From Alistipes sp. (lineage in GTDB: Bacteria > Bacteroidota > Bacteroidia > Bacteroidales > Rikenellaceae), in contig JAGBUB010000026.1 of NCBI GenBank assembly GCA_017631035.1, positions 1 to 64,000 of the forward strand: a stretch of DNA of 64,000 nt, read 5' to 3'. Position 1 is the first letter of the stretch; every line of letters starts with the position of its first letter. The translations under genes and the position numbers were made by a program. Positions 34,457 to 43,214 of this stretch are shown here, in pieces. The notes under the pieces were generated by a model. That model was given only the letters and a program-made list of their open reading frames with translations, was not told the origin of the DNA and did not search any database.

Positions 34457-36319
34457 ATGAAACAGAAATTACTTTCCATTCTTTTCGTGCTGGCCTTATC
34501 GCCCGTCGTATACGCACAGCAAGACTCATTACAGACTACACAACACCAACTCGATATCGACGAGGTAGTAGTAACCGGTAGCCGCATCGCTACCGACCGA
34601 CGTCTGTTGCCGATGACCATATCGGTGCTCAACCGCGACCAGATCGAGAGCGACAACCGCCCCTCGCTACTGCCCACGTTGGCCGAGCAGGTGCCGGGTC
34701 TGTTTATCACCTCACGCGGAGTGATGGGATATGGCGTAGCATCGGGTGCAGCAGGAGGTATATCTGTACGTGGTGTTGGTGGCTCACCCACCACAGGTGT
34801 GATGGTTCTTATCGACGGTCATCCACAATATATGGGTCTTATGGGACACCCTATTGCCGACGCCTATCAGTCGATGATTGCCGAGCGAGTGGAGGTAGTA
34901 CGTGGCCCCGCATCGGTACTCTACGGCTCTAATGCTATGGGTGGTGTGATTAACATCATCACCCGCCAATCCAAAGAGAGAGGTTCTCATACCGACCTTC
35001 GACTCAGCTATGGCTCCTACAACACCATCGAGGCCGAGGCTGCCAACCGCACCAATCTGGGACGTTTCTCGATGACTACCACCGCATCATACACCCGCTC
35101 CGACGGCCACCGCGAGAATATGGATTATGAACAGATTGGTGGCTTTGCCCGCTTGGGTTACGACCTAGGCCGCAACTGGGAGTTGATGGGTGAGCTGAAC
35201 ATCACTCATTTCAATGCAGCAAACCCTGGTTCAATATCAAGTCCTATTATAGATAACGACTCGCGCATAACACGCGGAACATCATCTATCGGCATACGCA
35301 ACGCTCACGGAGCTCTAAACCTGTTCCACAACTGGGGCGTACACCGCATCAACGACGGATATTCGCCTGGCGATGAGCCTTTGGACTACCGTTTCCGTTC
35401 TGAGGATGCAATTACGGGTGCTATGCTCTACCAGAGCTTCTCGCTCATCGAGGGTAACCGTACGATGCTGGGTGTAGACTATCGCCACTACGGCGGTAAG
35501 GCGCTCAATCGCTACCAAAATGGCGACCCCGACAAAATGGTTGCCGACAAGTCGCTGGACAACGTAGCGGCATACGTCGATATGCAGCAGCAAATCACAA
35601 AGTGGCTAACGCTCGACGCAGGTGTGCGTATGGACTACAACTCACACATCGGCACAGAGTGGGTCCCGCAGGGCGGAATATCGATTCAACTGCCGAAAAA
35701 CACCCAGCTCAAGGCTATGCTTAGCAAGGGCTTCCGCTTCCCAACCATACGCGAGATGTATATGTTCCCGCCGCAGAATCCCGACCTCAAGCCAGAGCGC
35801 ATATGGAACTACGAACTATCGTTGCGCCAGCAGGTGGGCAACTTCTCGTATGGCGTGAGCCTCTTCTACATCGAGGGCGAGAATATGATTCAGACACTAC
35901 CAGTCGATGGTCGTATGATGAATGTGAACACAGGACAGATAGAAAATCTCGGCACCGAGCTCGAGGTTACGTGGCGTGCCACGGAGCATCTGTCGCTGAT
36001 GGCCAATTATAGCTACCTGAAGATGCGTCACACGGTTATCGCAGCACCTGAGCACAAGCTCTACGGTGGCATAACCTACACCGCTGGCCGTTGGCGACTT
36101 GCGACCGATGCCCAGCTTATCAGAGGCTTGGCCACACAGCTATCACCCATCACACGCGAGAACTTCTTGCTATGGAACTGCGACATAAACTACCGTTTAG
36201 CCTCTTATTGCCAACTCTACGCACGAGGCGAGAACCTCTTGGCCGAACGTTATGAGGTAAATGCCGGATACCCAATGCCTCGAGCTACGGTCTTTGCAGG
36301 AGTGAAACTTTCATTCTAA
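34457..36319 (+). CDS. TonB-dependent outer-membrane receptor
   Basis: 620 residues with signal peptide MKQKLLSILFVLALSPVVYAQQ. IDEVVVTGSR is the TonB-box-like start. The plug follows with LPTLAEQVPGLFI, GISVRGVGGSP, VLIDGHPQ, VERVEVVRGPASVLYGSNAMGGVINIIT. The barrel ends with aromatic VFAGVKLSF. Unlike SusC it has no N-terminal carboxypeptidase-like domain, so it belongs to the siderophore/cobalamin/haem type. The FmdE-like gene 13 nt downstream hints at a metal or cofactor substrate. No riboswitch was recognised upstream, where the miaB terminator lies about 55 nt before the start. Confidence 0.92.
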   Translation: MKQKLLSILFVLALSPVVYAQQDSLQTTQHQLDIDEVVVTGSRIATDRRLLPMTISVLNRDQIESDNRPSLLPTLAEQVPGLFITSRGVMGYGVASGAAGGISVRGVGGSPTTGVMVLIDGHPQYMGLMGHPIADAYQSMIAERVEVVRGPASVLYGSNAMGGVINIITRQSKERGSHTDLRLSYGSYNTIEAEAANRTNLGRFSMTTTASYTRSDGHRENMDYEQIGGFARLGYDLGRNWELMGELNITHFNAANPGSISSPIIDNDSRITRGTSSIGIRNAHGALNLFHNWGVHRINDGYSPGDEPLDYRFRSEDAITGAMLYQSFSLIEGNRTMLGVDYRHYGGKALNRYQNGDPDKMVADKSLDNVAAYVDMQQQITKWLTLDAGVRMDYNSHIGTEWVPQGGISIQLPKNTQLKAMLSKGFRFPTIREMYMFPPQNPDLKPERIWNYELSLRQQVGNFSYGVSLFYIEGENMIQTLPVDGRMMNVNTGQIENLGTELEVTWRATEHLSLMANYSYLKMRHTVIAAPEHKLYGGITYTAGRWRLATDAQLIRGLATQLSPITRENFLLWNCDINYRLASYCQLYARGENLLAERYEVNAGYPMPRATVFAGVKLSF

Positions 36320-36332
36320 AACGGAAATAAAT

Positions 36333-36869
36333 ATGCAAGTATTAAAATCATTTCCGCTACATCCAACGCACTACGCCGACGATGTAGCGCAGATTCTCAT
36401 ACCCTCAATCGAGCGTTATGGTGAACGTGAATGGCAGGTCATAGTGCAGACAAACGAGTTGCACGGCCACCTGGGAATATACGCCACAATAGGCGCAAAG
36501 ATGGGCCTATTTGCGTGCGAGCAACTCAGAGCGCGCCATATGCACGTCATCTCATACGCAGGATTACAGCCACCATTAAGTTGTATGAACGACGGCCTGC
36601 AGGTGAGTACAGCCTCGACGCTCGGTCACGGTCTCATAAGCACATTCGACGATAGGCCTCGACCCGAAGCACGTTTTCGAAGCGAGAATGGCGCAATTTT
36701 GGTACACTTAAAGCCTCGCTATGCCGAGCAGATTGAGCGCGACATTGCCCACGGACGCCACACGTGGGGAACTGACTCGCCCTTGTATTGGGACTATGTG
36801 CGACACCTTGCCATACGTTACTGGATGGAGATGGATCGCGAGAAGATCTTTGAGATAGTATCAGACTAA
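36333..36869 (+). CDS. FmdE-like protein lacking the usual metal Cys
   Basis: 178 residues without signal peptide. It has LHGHLGIYATIGAKMGLFACE followed by SYAGLQPPLSCMNDGLQVSTASTLGHGLI, the layout of the FmdE family first named for formylmethanofuran dehydrogenase subunit E. In many FmdE proteins the motif reads HGHxCPG; here the Cys is replaced by Gly. The C-terminal zinc ribbon of longer members is absent. It follows a TonB receptor, a pairing compatible with metal or cofactor handling. Function unknown. Confidence 0.75.
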   Translation: MQVLKSFPLHPTHYADDVAQILIPSIERYGEREWQVIVQTNELHGHLGIYATIGAKMGLFACEQLRARHMHVISYAGLQPPLSCMNDGLQVSTASTLGHGLISTFDDRPRPEARFRSENGAILVHLKPRYAEQIERDIAHGRHTWGTDSPLYWDYVRHLAIRYWMEMDREKIFEIVSD

Positions 36870-37058
36870 TAGATGCACCACACGGACTCTTATCCGCCCT
36901 ACGGCAAATGTGGCACAGCCTTTGCAACTAGATACAACAACTGCAGCAATTAAGCACTGCTGCAGCGAGGTTTCTTCATTTATTTAAGTTTGGGTTAGTA
37001 GTTTATGGAACTTCTATTGTTCCGAGGATAGGCGGCAATCGTGAGATTCCCGCCTATT
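36870..37058. other. Convergent intergenic region with two hairpins
   Basis: No gene. CTGCAGCA...TGCTGCAG near 36942-36965 forms an 8-bp hairpin without a T-run. A stronger terminator follows at 37028-37063. Confidence 0.5.
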
Positions 37059-37063
37059 TTATT
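37028..37063. terminator. Bidirectional terminator
   Basis: ATAGGCGG/CCGCCTAT stem with a T-rich tail to the right; it abuts the stop codon of the nitroreductase gene. Confidence 0.65.
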
Positions 37064-37691
37064 TCAAAATCAAATCCTCTACGCACACTTTGGGTACATA
37101 ATGCACGCCATCCTGACGATAATAATTATGATTCTCCTCCGCCGAAATCTCCGTTAAGCGTATATTATCCTTACCACGCCCGATAGCAAGCACCAGCAGA
37201 GGGTCGCAAGGCAAGCCTAGCTCCTCGCGAACAGCCTTAGCATCGAATGCGCCTATGCAGATGCCATTAAGACCGATCTCTACAGCCTGCAGCAGCATAC
37301 TCTGCGCCACAATACCCAAATCCACGCTCACATAGTGCGACGCTGGCACCGTAGAGCAGATGACGATAAAGGCTCGAGGCTCCTCCCCCGCCTTTGGCAA
37401 ATGTAACTCTGGTAGCGCACCACCCAAACGGATATGTGGCAACACCTTCTCTGCCTCGCCATCTAACACCATACGAAAGCGTAAAACCTGCTGATTACGT
37501 GCCGAGGGGACTTTGGTCGCCACCTCTACTATGCGACGTAACTGGTCCTCACGGACCTTGAACGAAGTATCGAAAGCACGATGGCTACGGTTACGCTCCA
37601 AAAGGCGTGAGAGCGAGTGTGAAGTGCGCTTTGTGGGCGCGGTAGTGCGGAGGTGATCCTCCATCTTTTTACCTAAATAGTTGTCAGCCAT
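37059..37691 (-). CDS. Nitroreductase-family flavoprotein
   Basis: 210 residues from the ATG at 37691 (starts at 37697 and 37712 overlap the upstream gene and are less likely). RNRSHRAF is the FMN-phosphate-binding opening and VATKVPSARNQQVLRF the second FMN segment. The core VSVDLGIVAQSMLLQAVEIGLNGICIGAF and the ending LVLAIGRGKDNI are typical of the fold. Members reduce nitro groups, quinones or flavins with NAD(P)H in the cytoplasm. The substrate is unknown. It lies 13 nt downstream of a Yip1-like membrane protein. Confidence 0.88.
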   Translation of the reverse strand: MADNYLGKKMEDHLRTTAPTKRTSHSLSRLLERNRSHRAFDTSFKVREDQLRRIVEVATKVPSARNQQVLRFRMVLDGEAEKVLPHIRLGGALPELHLPKAGEEPRAFIVICSTVPASHYVSVDLGIVAQSMLLQAVEIGLNGICIGAFDAKAVREELGLPCDPLLVLAIGRGKDNIRLTEISAEENHNYYRQDGVHYVPKVCVEDLILK

Positions 37692-37704
37692 AATCATCCA
37701 ATCT

Positions 37705-38265
37705 TTATACAAATCTCATAACCACACCCGAAAGTATATAAGCCAGAATAAAGCAGAGCGCAAAAATTGCTACCCCTCGCCCATTCTTAAGATTTGTTGC
37801 CTCGGCAAATGCCTTATAACTCCAATAGAAGTACCACACCGAAAACAAAGAAGCGATAAGTCCTACCGCCGTGAGTAGATTCATATACTCCATAGCCGTA
37901 GCGATGCTTCCATCCATCATAAGCCCCATAACGCTTCTTACCATAGGGATGGCGAAGATAAGCAGGCTTAAATCGAAGGGAATACGCGCAAAGAGATTAA
38001 ACGCTGCCACATCCCAAAAGCGCACCTTTGAGCGTGAGAACAACATGCCCGCACCATACAACACAACAGCGAAGAGCAACCAAGCCACAATCTGCTGCAC
38101 GGTAGCGCTCGCCAAAGAGCGACCTGCATAATTAACCTGCGTGATAGAGGTCATCCTAAGGCCCGTCTGCCAGCAAAAGATGGCCGTGAGGATCAATGCC
38201 GCAATACCCCAACAAAAAGCCTGTCGCAGGGGTAAGTAACGAAAAGGATTAAGAATCTTATTCAT
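37705..38265 (-). CDS. Yip1-like integral membrane protein
   Basis: 186 residues with five hydrophobic segments (AFCWGIAALILTAIFCW; IVAWLLFAVVLYGAGMLF; PFDLSLLIFAIPMVRSVMGL; LLTAVGLIASLFSVWYFYWSY; VAIFALCFILAYILSGVV). The pattern, with a mid-protein FARIPF, fits Bacteroidetes Yip1-domain proteins. Function unknown. A 21-codon micro-ORF with a CPSCGG knuckle precedes it by 15 nt under the same promoter. Confidence 0.75.
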   Translation of the reverse strand: MNKILNPFRYLPLRQAFCWGIAALILTAIFCWQTGLRMTSITQVNYAGRSLASATVQQIVAWLLFAVVLYGAGMLFSRSKVRFWDVAAFNLFARIPFDLSLLIFAIPMVRSVMGLMMDGSIATAMEYMNLLTAVGLIASLFSVWYFYWSYKAFAEATNLKNGRGVAIFALCFILAYILSGVVMRFV

Positions 38266-38280
38266 CGTAACAACTATAAT

Positions 38281-38346
38281 TTAGAACACACTTACTTTTC
38301 CGCCACACGATGGGCATATTTTAGGTAAAACACCTTTTTTCTCCAT
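38281..38346 (-). CDS. Micro-ORF, 21 residues with CPxCGG zinc-knuckle motif
   Basis: On the minus strand the ATG at 38346 opens MEKKGVLPKICPSCGGKVSVF and a TAA stop. CPSCGGKV is the first knuckle of a zinc ribbon. The frame lies 23 nt after the expected start of transcription from a GTTG-N20-TATTTTTG promoter and 15 nt before the Yip1-like gene. That placement argues for a real coding unit. It could be a zinc-binding microprotein, a split zinc-ribbon/Yip1 pair, or a decayed N-terminus. A single knuckle would need to dimerise to bind zinc fully. Confidence 0.5.
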   Translation of the reverse strand: MEKKGVLPKICPSCGGKVSVF

Positions 38347-38374
38347 AGCGACTCGTTATTCAATCATACTTTTA

Positions 38375-38406
38375 CAAAAATAAGTAATAAATAAATTTTA
38401 TGCAAC
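38375..38406 (-). promoter_or_regulatory. Promoter for micro-ORF / Yip1 / nitroreductase (GTTG-N20-TATTTTTG)
   Basis: On the minus strand GTTG (38406-38403), 20 nt, TATTTTTG (38382-38375). It is 28 nt from the micro-ORF start. Confidence 0.6.
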
Positions 38407-38453
38407 CACATTTTAATTTCATCAAACCACCAATCCACCTTTGTTCACCTATG

Positions 38454-38490
38454 GCAAAAAAAAAGCGGCTACCCTAATTAGGTAACCGCC
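38454..38490 (-). terminator. Terminator of the exported TPR gene
   Basis: On the minus strand GCGGTTACCT/AGGGTAGCCGC stem with one mismatch, then a T-run. Confidence 0.8.
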
Positions 38491-38524
38491 TTGTATGATC
38501 GTTACACCTTGCGGTGTGTCGAAA

Positions 38525-39886
38525 TTACTGAGCCTTCAACTCGTTCAAAGCCTTGTTGTACTGCTCGTACTTAGCCATCATACCCTCCTCATCACGAAGA
38601 CGGAAAGTAAGGCTCTTCAAAGTCTCCAAAACGCCGAGGTGCTTGGGATCGAGCTTGTGAGCAGCCTCCAATACGGGAACTGCGGGCTTGTAAGCGTCGA
38701 TAACCTTCTTCTGGTCAGCCTGGAAGTCAGCGTTGCTCTTATAGTCGCGAGAGTTCATCTCGTCGTTCATAGCATCACCCTGGAAGATGTAAGAGAGAGC
38801 CAAGTTGTAAGTAGCCTGCACGTTCTGGGGATCCAACTCAACAACCTTCTGGAAAGACTTGATTGACTCGGGATAGTTCTTCATACGGTCGAACATAATA
38901 GCGCGGCTGTTCCACAAGCTCTTATTGTTAGGATCACGCTCCAAAGCGCCATCAACCATAGAAACCAACTCCTGAGGATCGCCTACGGGGTTCTCGCGGT
39001 CAGTGTAAAGACCGATAAGACCCTCAACGATGAGTGTGTTTGCAGGATACTTAGCAAGACCCTCCATAAGGATAGTCTTAGCACGCTGCAAGTTAGCAAC
39101 ACGTACAGAAGAGTCCTTCTGGCCGAAGTAAGCGTGGAAGAGGTAGTAGTAGATGTTACCCTGCTCGTCAGCATAACCTGACTCCAAAGCCTTTGTCAAA
39201 GCCTCAGCACCCTTAACGAAAGATGCGGGGTTCTTCTCACCGTCCATAACGTAAGTCAAACCAGCGTTGTAGATGAAGTCACCGCTCTTCTGACCAGTGT
39301 AACCAGTCATGTTCTGAACAGCGTCAGCAGAGATGTACATCTCAGCAGCAGCACCAGCGTTACCAGCCTTGTAGTTTACTGTACCCATAGTGCTGTAGTA
39401 GTTCTTAACCTTCTCAAGACCCTCGTTAACCTTTGAAGCCAACTTAGCGTCCAACTGACCAGCCTTTACGTAAGAGTTAGCTGCCTCCATTGCCAAATCA
39501 CCAGCCTTAACGGGTGAAGTTACAGCCCAAGAAACAACCTTACCGCCGGCAACATAAACCTTAAGCATAGGATAAACGTACTCAGTGCAAGCTACACCAC
39601 CAACGTCTACACCCTCATTCTGAGCATTAGCACGACCAAGAGCTACAGCAGCAACTGTGTAGTCCATATCGAGGAAGATATCCTTCGAGGGAGCCTCAGC
39701 TGCCTCCAAATATGCAGCACCACGAGCCAACCAAGTAGCGCCCTTTGCGCCCTTCTTAGCATCCTGTGAATCTGCATCAACCTTAGCCAACTTAGCTACA
39801 AGAGCCTCCTTGTTGACCTTCTGAGCATTTGCCATTGGTGCTGCCATAACTATTACGGCCATCACCGCGAAAATTAATTTTTTCAT
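38525..39886 (-). CDS. Exported tetratricopeptide-repeat protein
   Basis: 453 residues with signal peptide MKKLIFAVMAVIVMAAPMANAQ. The N-terminal part is Ala/Lys-rich and helical. Clear TPR units occupy about residues 240-400 (NIYYYLFHAYFGQKD; LWNSRAIMFDRMKNYPESIKSFQKVVELDPQNVQATYNLALSYIFQGD). Codon use is narrow (mostly GCT/GCA/GTA/AAG/CTC-type) and differs from its neighbours, which suggests strong expression. It follows gyrA by about 70 nt on the same strand. It is probably a periplasmic scaffold protein; partner unknown. Confidence 0.85.
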   Translation of the reverse strand: MKKLIFAVMAVIVMAAPMANAQKVNKEALVAKLAKVDADSQDAKKGAKGATWLARGAAYLEAAEAPSKDIFLDMDYTVAAVALGRANAQNEGVDVGGVACTEYVYPMLKVYVAGGKVVSWAVTSPVKAGDLAMEAANSYVKAGQLDAKLASKVNEGLEKVKNYYSTMGTVNYKAGNAGAAAEMYISADAVQNMTGYTGQKSGDFIYNAGLTYVMDGEKNPASFVKGAEALTKALESGYADEQGNIYYYLFHAYFGQKDSSVRVANLQRAKTILMEGLAKYPANTLIVEGLIGLYTDRENPVGDPQELVSMVDGALERDPNNKSLWNSRAIMFDRMKNYPESIKSFQKVVELDPQNVQATYNLALSYIFQGDAMNDEMNSRDYKSNADFQADQKKVIDAYKPAVPVLEAAHKLDPKHLGVLETLKSLTFRLRDEEGMMAKYEQYNKALNELKAQ

Positions 39887-39956
39887 AAATCAATTAATTT
39901 CTGTTTTTAAAGAAACGTTTTACTGTTGTATTTATTGTTTTAGTTTTGTTTTTTTT

Positions 39957-42527
39957 CTACTCGGCACTCTGCACAGAAGTCTCAGCTACGGTCTCAGCAC
40001 CTGTTGCAGACTCTGCTGCTGCACCCTCAACTGCAGTCTCTGCGGTCTCAACCTCCTCGTCGCTCACGGGCACAGCCATCACCGAAGCAATAACATCACC
40101 CTCGCGCAAGTTGATAATCTTAACACCCTGCGTTGCACGACCCGCCAAACGAATCTGCTCAACCTTAGTACGGATAGTTACACCCGAGCGGTTGATAATC
40201 ATCAGGTCGTTCTCGTCGGTCACAGCCTGGATAGAAATCAAGTCACCTGTCTTTTCGGTGATGTTGATTGTCTTAACACCCTTACCACCACGGTTGGTTA
40301 CACGATACTCGTCGAGGTCGGTACGCTTACCAAAACCATTCTCCGAGAGTACCAATACATCCTGCTTAGACTCGGGCTCGATGCAAATCATACCGATAAC
40401 CTCGTCACCTTCATCGAGTGCAATACCGCGAACACCGGCACCTACACGGCCGATAGGACGAACTGTGCTCTCGTTGAAGCGGATTGCCTTACCACCACGA
40501 GCCGCAATCATAATCTCGGCTGTACCGCTGGTAATCTTTGCCTCGATGAGCTGGTCACCCTCGCGGATAACTATAGCGTTCACACCATTCTGGCGAGGAC
40601 GTGAGTATGCCTCCAACTTGGTCTTCTTAACGATACCCTCGCGAGTACACATTACGATGTAGTTGTTATTGATATACTCCTCATCATTGAGGTTCTTGGT
40701 ATTGATATAAGCACGTACCTTGTCGTTAGGCTCAATCTGGATGATATTCTGGATTGCGCGACCCTTCGATGCACGTGTGCCCTCGGGAATATCGTAAACC
40801 TTGAGCCAGTAGCAACGACCCTTCTCGGTGAAGAATATCATTGTATTATGCATTGATGCAACGTAGATATGCTCGATGAAATCCTCGTCACGTGTTGCGC
40901 TACCCTTCATACCTACGCCGCCACGATTCTGGATACGATACTCGGCAAGCGGTGTACGCTTGATGTAGCCCATATGCGAGATGGTGATAACCATATCGTC
41001 GTCGGCATAGAAATCCTCGGGGTTGAACTCCTCAGAAGAGTATACAATCTCGGTACGGCGCTCGTCGCCATACTTAGCCTTCATCTCCTGCAACTCATCC
41101 TTGATGATCTGCATCTGCATATCGATGCTTGCCAACACATCGTTAAAGTAGTTAATCTTGCGCTCGAGCTCAGCGTGCTCAGCCTCCAACTTCTCACGCT
41201 CGAGACCTGTGAGCTGACGCAGACGCATCTCCACGATAGCCGCAGACTGAATCTCGCTCAAGCCAAAACGCTCCTGCAAGGTCTGCTTAGCTACGTCGGT
41301 ACTGCGCGAAGCCTTGATGATCTGTACAATCTCGTCGATATTATCCTGAGCAATGAGCAAGCCCTGCACGATGTGCATACGCTCCTGCGCCTTTTTCAAG
41401 TCGAAACGAGTGCGGCGAACAACAACATCGTGACGATGCTCGACGAAGTACTTAATCATATCACGAAGGTTAAGCAGCATAGGACGGCCGTTAACCAACG
41501 CAATGTTATTAACTGCAAACGAAGTCTGCAACTCGGTGTTCTTATAGAGTGTATTCAGCACTACATTGGCCGAAGCATCCTTCTTTACGAAGATAACGAT
41601 GCGCAAACCCTTGCGGTCACTCTCATCGTTGATATATGAGATACCCTCCAACTTCTTCTCGTTGACCATAGCGCCGATCTTCTTAATCATCTCGGCCTTG
41701 TTGACCATATAGGGAATCTCCTTGATTACGATGCACTCGCGACCTGACTCAGTAGTCTCAATCTCGGTGCGGGCACGCATAATAACACGACCACGACCTG
41801 TGAGCATAGCCTCCTTGGCACCCTCGTAACCATAAATAAGCGCACCTGTAGGGAAGTCGGGACCCTTGACATACTTAAGCAACTCCTCACACTCACACTC
41901 GGGATTGTCGATGTATGCACAGCAAGCATCAACCACCTCACCCAGGTTGTGGGGGGCCATATTGGTTGCCATACCTACAGCGATACCGCTTGCTCCGTTA
42001 ACGAGCAACAAAGGAATCTTGGTGGGGAGCACGGTAGGCTCCTTCAATGTATCATCGAAGTTGGTTGTCCAGTCGATTGTCTCCTTCTCGATGTCGGCCA
42101 TCACCTCGTCGGTAATCTTCTGCATACGCGCCTCGGTATAACGCATAGCCGCAGCCTTGTCGCCGTCCATCGAACCGAAGTTACCCTGACCCTCTACCAA
42201 AGGATAGCGCATAGCCCACTCCTGAGCCATACGAACCATAGCCTCATATACAGAGCTATCGCCGTGGGGGTGGAACTTACCAAGCACATCACCCACGATA
42301 CGGGCAGACTTACGGGTAGGCTTGTCAGAGTAAAGATTAAGCTCGGCACTCATATCGTAAAGGATACGGCGATGTACGGGCTTCAATCCATCACGCACGT
42401 CAGGCAACGCACGCGACACGATAACCGACATCGAGTAGTCGATATATGCCGATTTCATTTGTTCCTCGATATTGATAGGTATGATTCTACCCATCAATTC
42501 TGGGTTCTTATCGTCTTGAGTTGTCAT
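39957..42527 (-). CDS. gyrA: DNA gyrase subunit A
   Basis: 856 residues. The catalytic tyrosine is Y130 in [11 protein letters not shown]. The quinolone-resistance region reads [17 protein letters not shown], with S91 and E95 at the positions of E. coli S83 and D87. The beta-pinwheel C-terminal domain has GyrA-box-like NRGGVGMKG and NRGGKGVKT segments. It ends in a low-complexity Ala/Glu tail of about 30 residues ([20 protein letters not shown]). With GyrB it introduces negative supercoils using ATP. A TACTTTTG -7 box at 42579-42586 with TTGG 19 nt upstream is the likely promoter. Confidence 0.97.
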   Translation of the reverse strand: MTTQDDKNPELMGRIIPINIEEQMKSAYIDYSMSVIVSRALPDVRDGLKPVHRRILYDMSAELNLYSDKPTRKSARIVGDVLGKFHPHGDSSVYEAMVRMAQEWAMRYPLVEGQGNFGSMDGDKAAAMRYTEARMQKITDEVMADIEKETIDWTTNFDDTLKEPTVLPTKIPLLLVNGASGIAVGMATNMAPHNLGEVVDACCAYIDNPECECEELLKYVKGPDFPTGALIYGYEGAKEAMLTGRGRVIMRARTEIETTESGRECIVIKEIPYMVNKAEMIKKIGAMVNEKKLEGISYINDESDRKGLRIVIFVKKDASANVVLNTLYKNTELQTSFAVNNIALVNGRPMLLNLRDMIKYFVEHRHDVVVRRTRFDLKKAQERMHIVQGLLIAQDNIDEIVQIIKASRSTDVAKQTLQERFGLSEIQSAAIVEMRLRQLTGLEREKLEAEHAELERKINYFNDVLASIDMQMQIIKDELQEMKAKYGDERRTEIVYSSEEFNPEDFYADDDMVITISHMGYIKRTPLAEYRIQNRGGVGMKGSATRDEDFIEHIYVASMHNTMIFFTEKGRCYWLKVYDIPEGTRASKGRAIQNIIQIEPNDKVRAYINTKNLNDEEYINNNYIVMCTREGIVKKTKLEAYSRPRQNGVNAIVIREGDQLIEAKITSGTAEIMIAARGGKAIRFNESTVRPIGRVGAGVRGIALDEGDEVIGMICIEPESKQDVLVLSENGFGKRTDLDEYRVTNRGGKGVKTINITEKTGDLISIQAVTDENDLMIINRSGVTIRTKVEQIRLAGRATQGVKIINLREGDVIASVMAVPVSDEEVETAETAVEGAAAESATGAETVAETSVQSAE

Positions 42528-42578
42528 ATTCTTGATGGTTGTAAAATTAGCACCCTTTAGTGCGCATTTTTAATTGAG

Positions 42579-42609
42579 CAAAAGTACTCATTTTTTAGAA
42601 AACAACCAA
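42579..42609 (-). promoter_or_regulatory. Likely promoter of gyrA (TTGG-N19-TACTTTTG)
   Basis: On the minus strand TTGG (42609-42606), 19 nt, TACTTTTG (42586-42579). Leader of about 45 nt. Confidence 0.5.
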
Positions 42610-42692
42610 TTTTAGGCTCCGATTTCACATTAATTTAAAGTTAAGATTTTCAAAACACCCGTTTTTTGCCCATTTTTGGGCGATTTGAGGGC

Positions 42693-42731
42693 AAAAAAAA
42701 TTTCTCTCGACACTATGCCGAGAGAAATTTA
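42693..42731 (-). terminator. Terminator of the gtrA operon
   Basis: On the minus strand AAATTTCTCTCG/CGAGAGAAATTT with a 9-nt loop and a T-run, just after the gtrA-like stop codon. Confidence 0.88.
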
Positions 42732-42734
42732 GTT

Positions 42735-43214
42735 TTATGCTTTGCGAAATGTGAAATAGCGACCCGAAAGATAGCTATAGACAACACACACTGCCGTAGT
42801 GAGTGCCTTGGCCGGCGTAGGCCAGATGTGACACACCTCGACAAATAGTTTTATGCACACATAATTTAGCAACAACGAGCCTGCAACGGTCAATGCATAG
42901 CGAAAAAGCTGCACTCCCTGCCCCACCCCTATCGAGCGGAAGGCTACATTGCGATTGAGCCAAAAGCCTGTAAAGAATGTTATAGGGAAAACCACCGCAA
43001 GCGATGCCACGTGAGGCGACACCACAACAACACCCAAATCGATGAAACGCAAGGCGATGACGTAATGATATATAAGGTAATACCACACCACGTCGAGCAC
43101 CATATTACCCGCACCGCACACAGCGTAGCGGAACATCGTGGGCGAGAGATAGCGCGACAAGGGTCGCACATAACACAAATCAATCAGGCTACCTATCTTA
43201 TCGGCTACGCGCAT
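42735..43214 (-). CDS. GtrA-like membrane protein
   Basis: 159 residues with four membrane segments. FRYAVCGAGNMVLDVVWYYLIY at the first segment and FITFFTGFWLNRNVAFRS-type text after the second are GtrA-family signatures; it ends LSGRYFTFRKA. GtrA proteins are thought to flip lipid-linked sugars or assist surface polysaccharide modification. Its ATG overlaps the upstream stop by one base (TAATG), so translation is coupled to the HU-SPOR gene. Confidence 0.9.
   Translation of the reverse strand: MRVADKIGSLIDLCYVRPLSRYLSPTMFRYAVCGAGNMVLDVVWYYLIYHYVIALRFIDLGVVVVSPHVASLAVVFPITFFTGFWLNRNVAFRSIGVGQGVQLFRYALTVAGSLLLNYVCIKLFVEVCHIWPTPAKALTTAVCVVYSYLSGRYFTFRKA

Noticed and set aside
40869..41639. 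256-codon open frame on the plus strand inside gyrA
   Set aside because: Antisense shadow of gyrA; no recognisable protein features.
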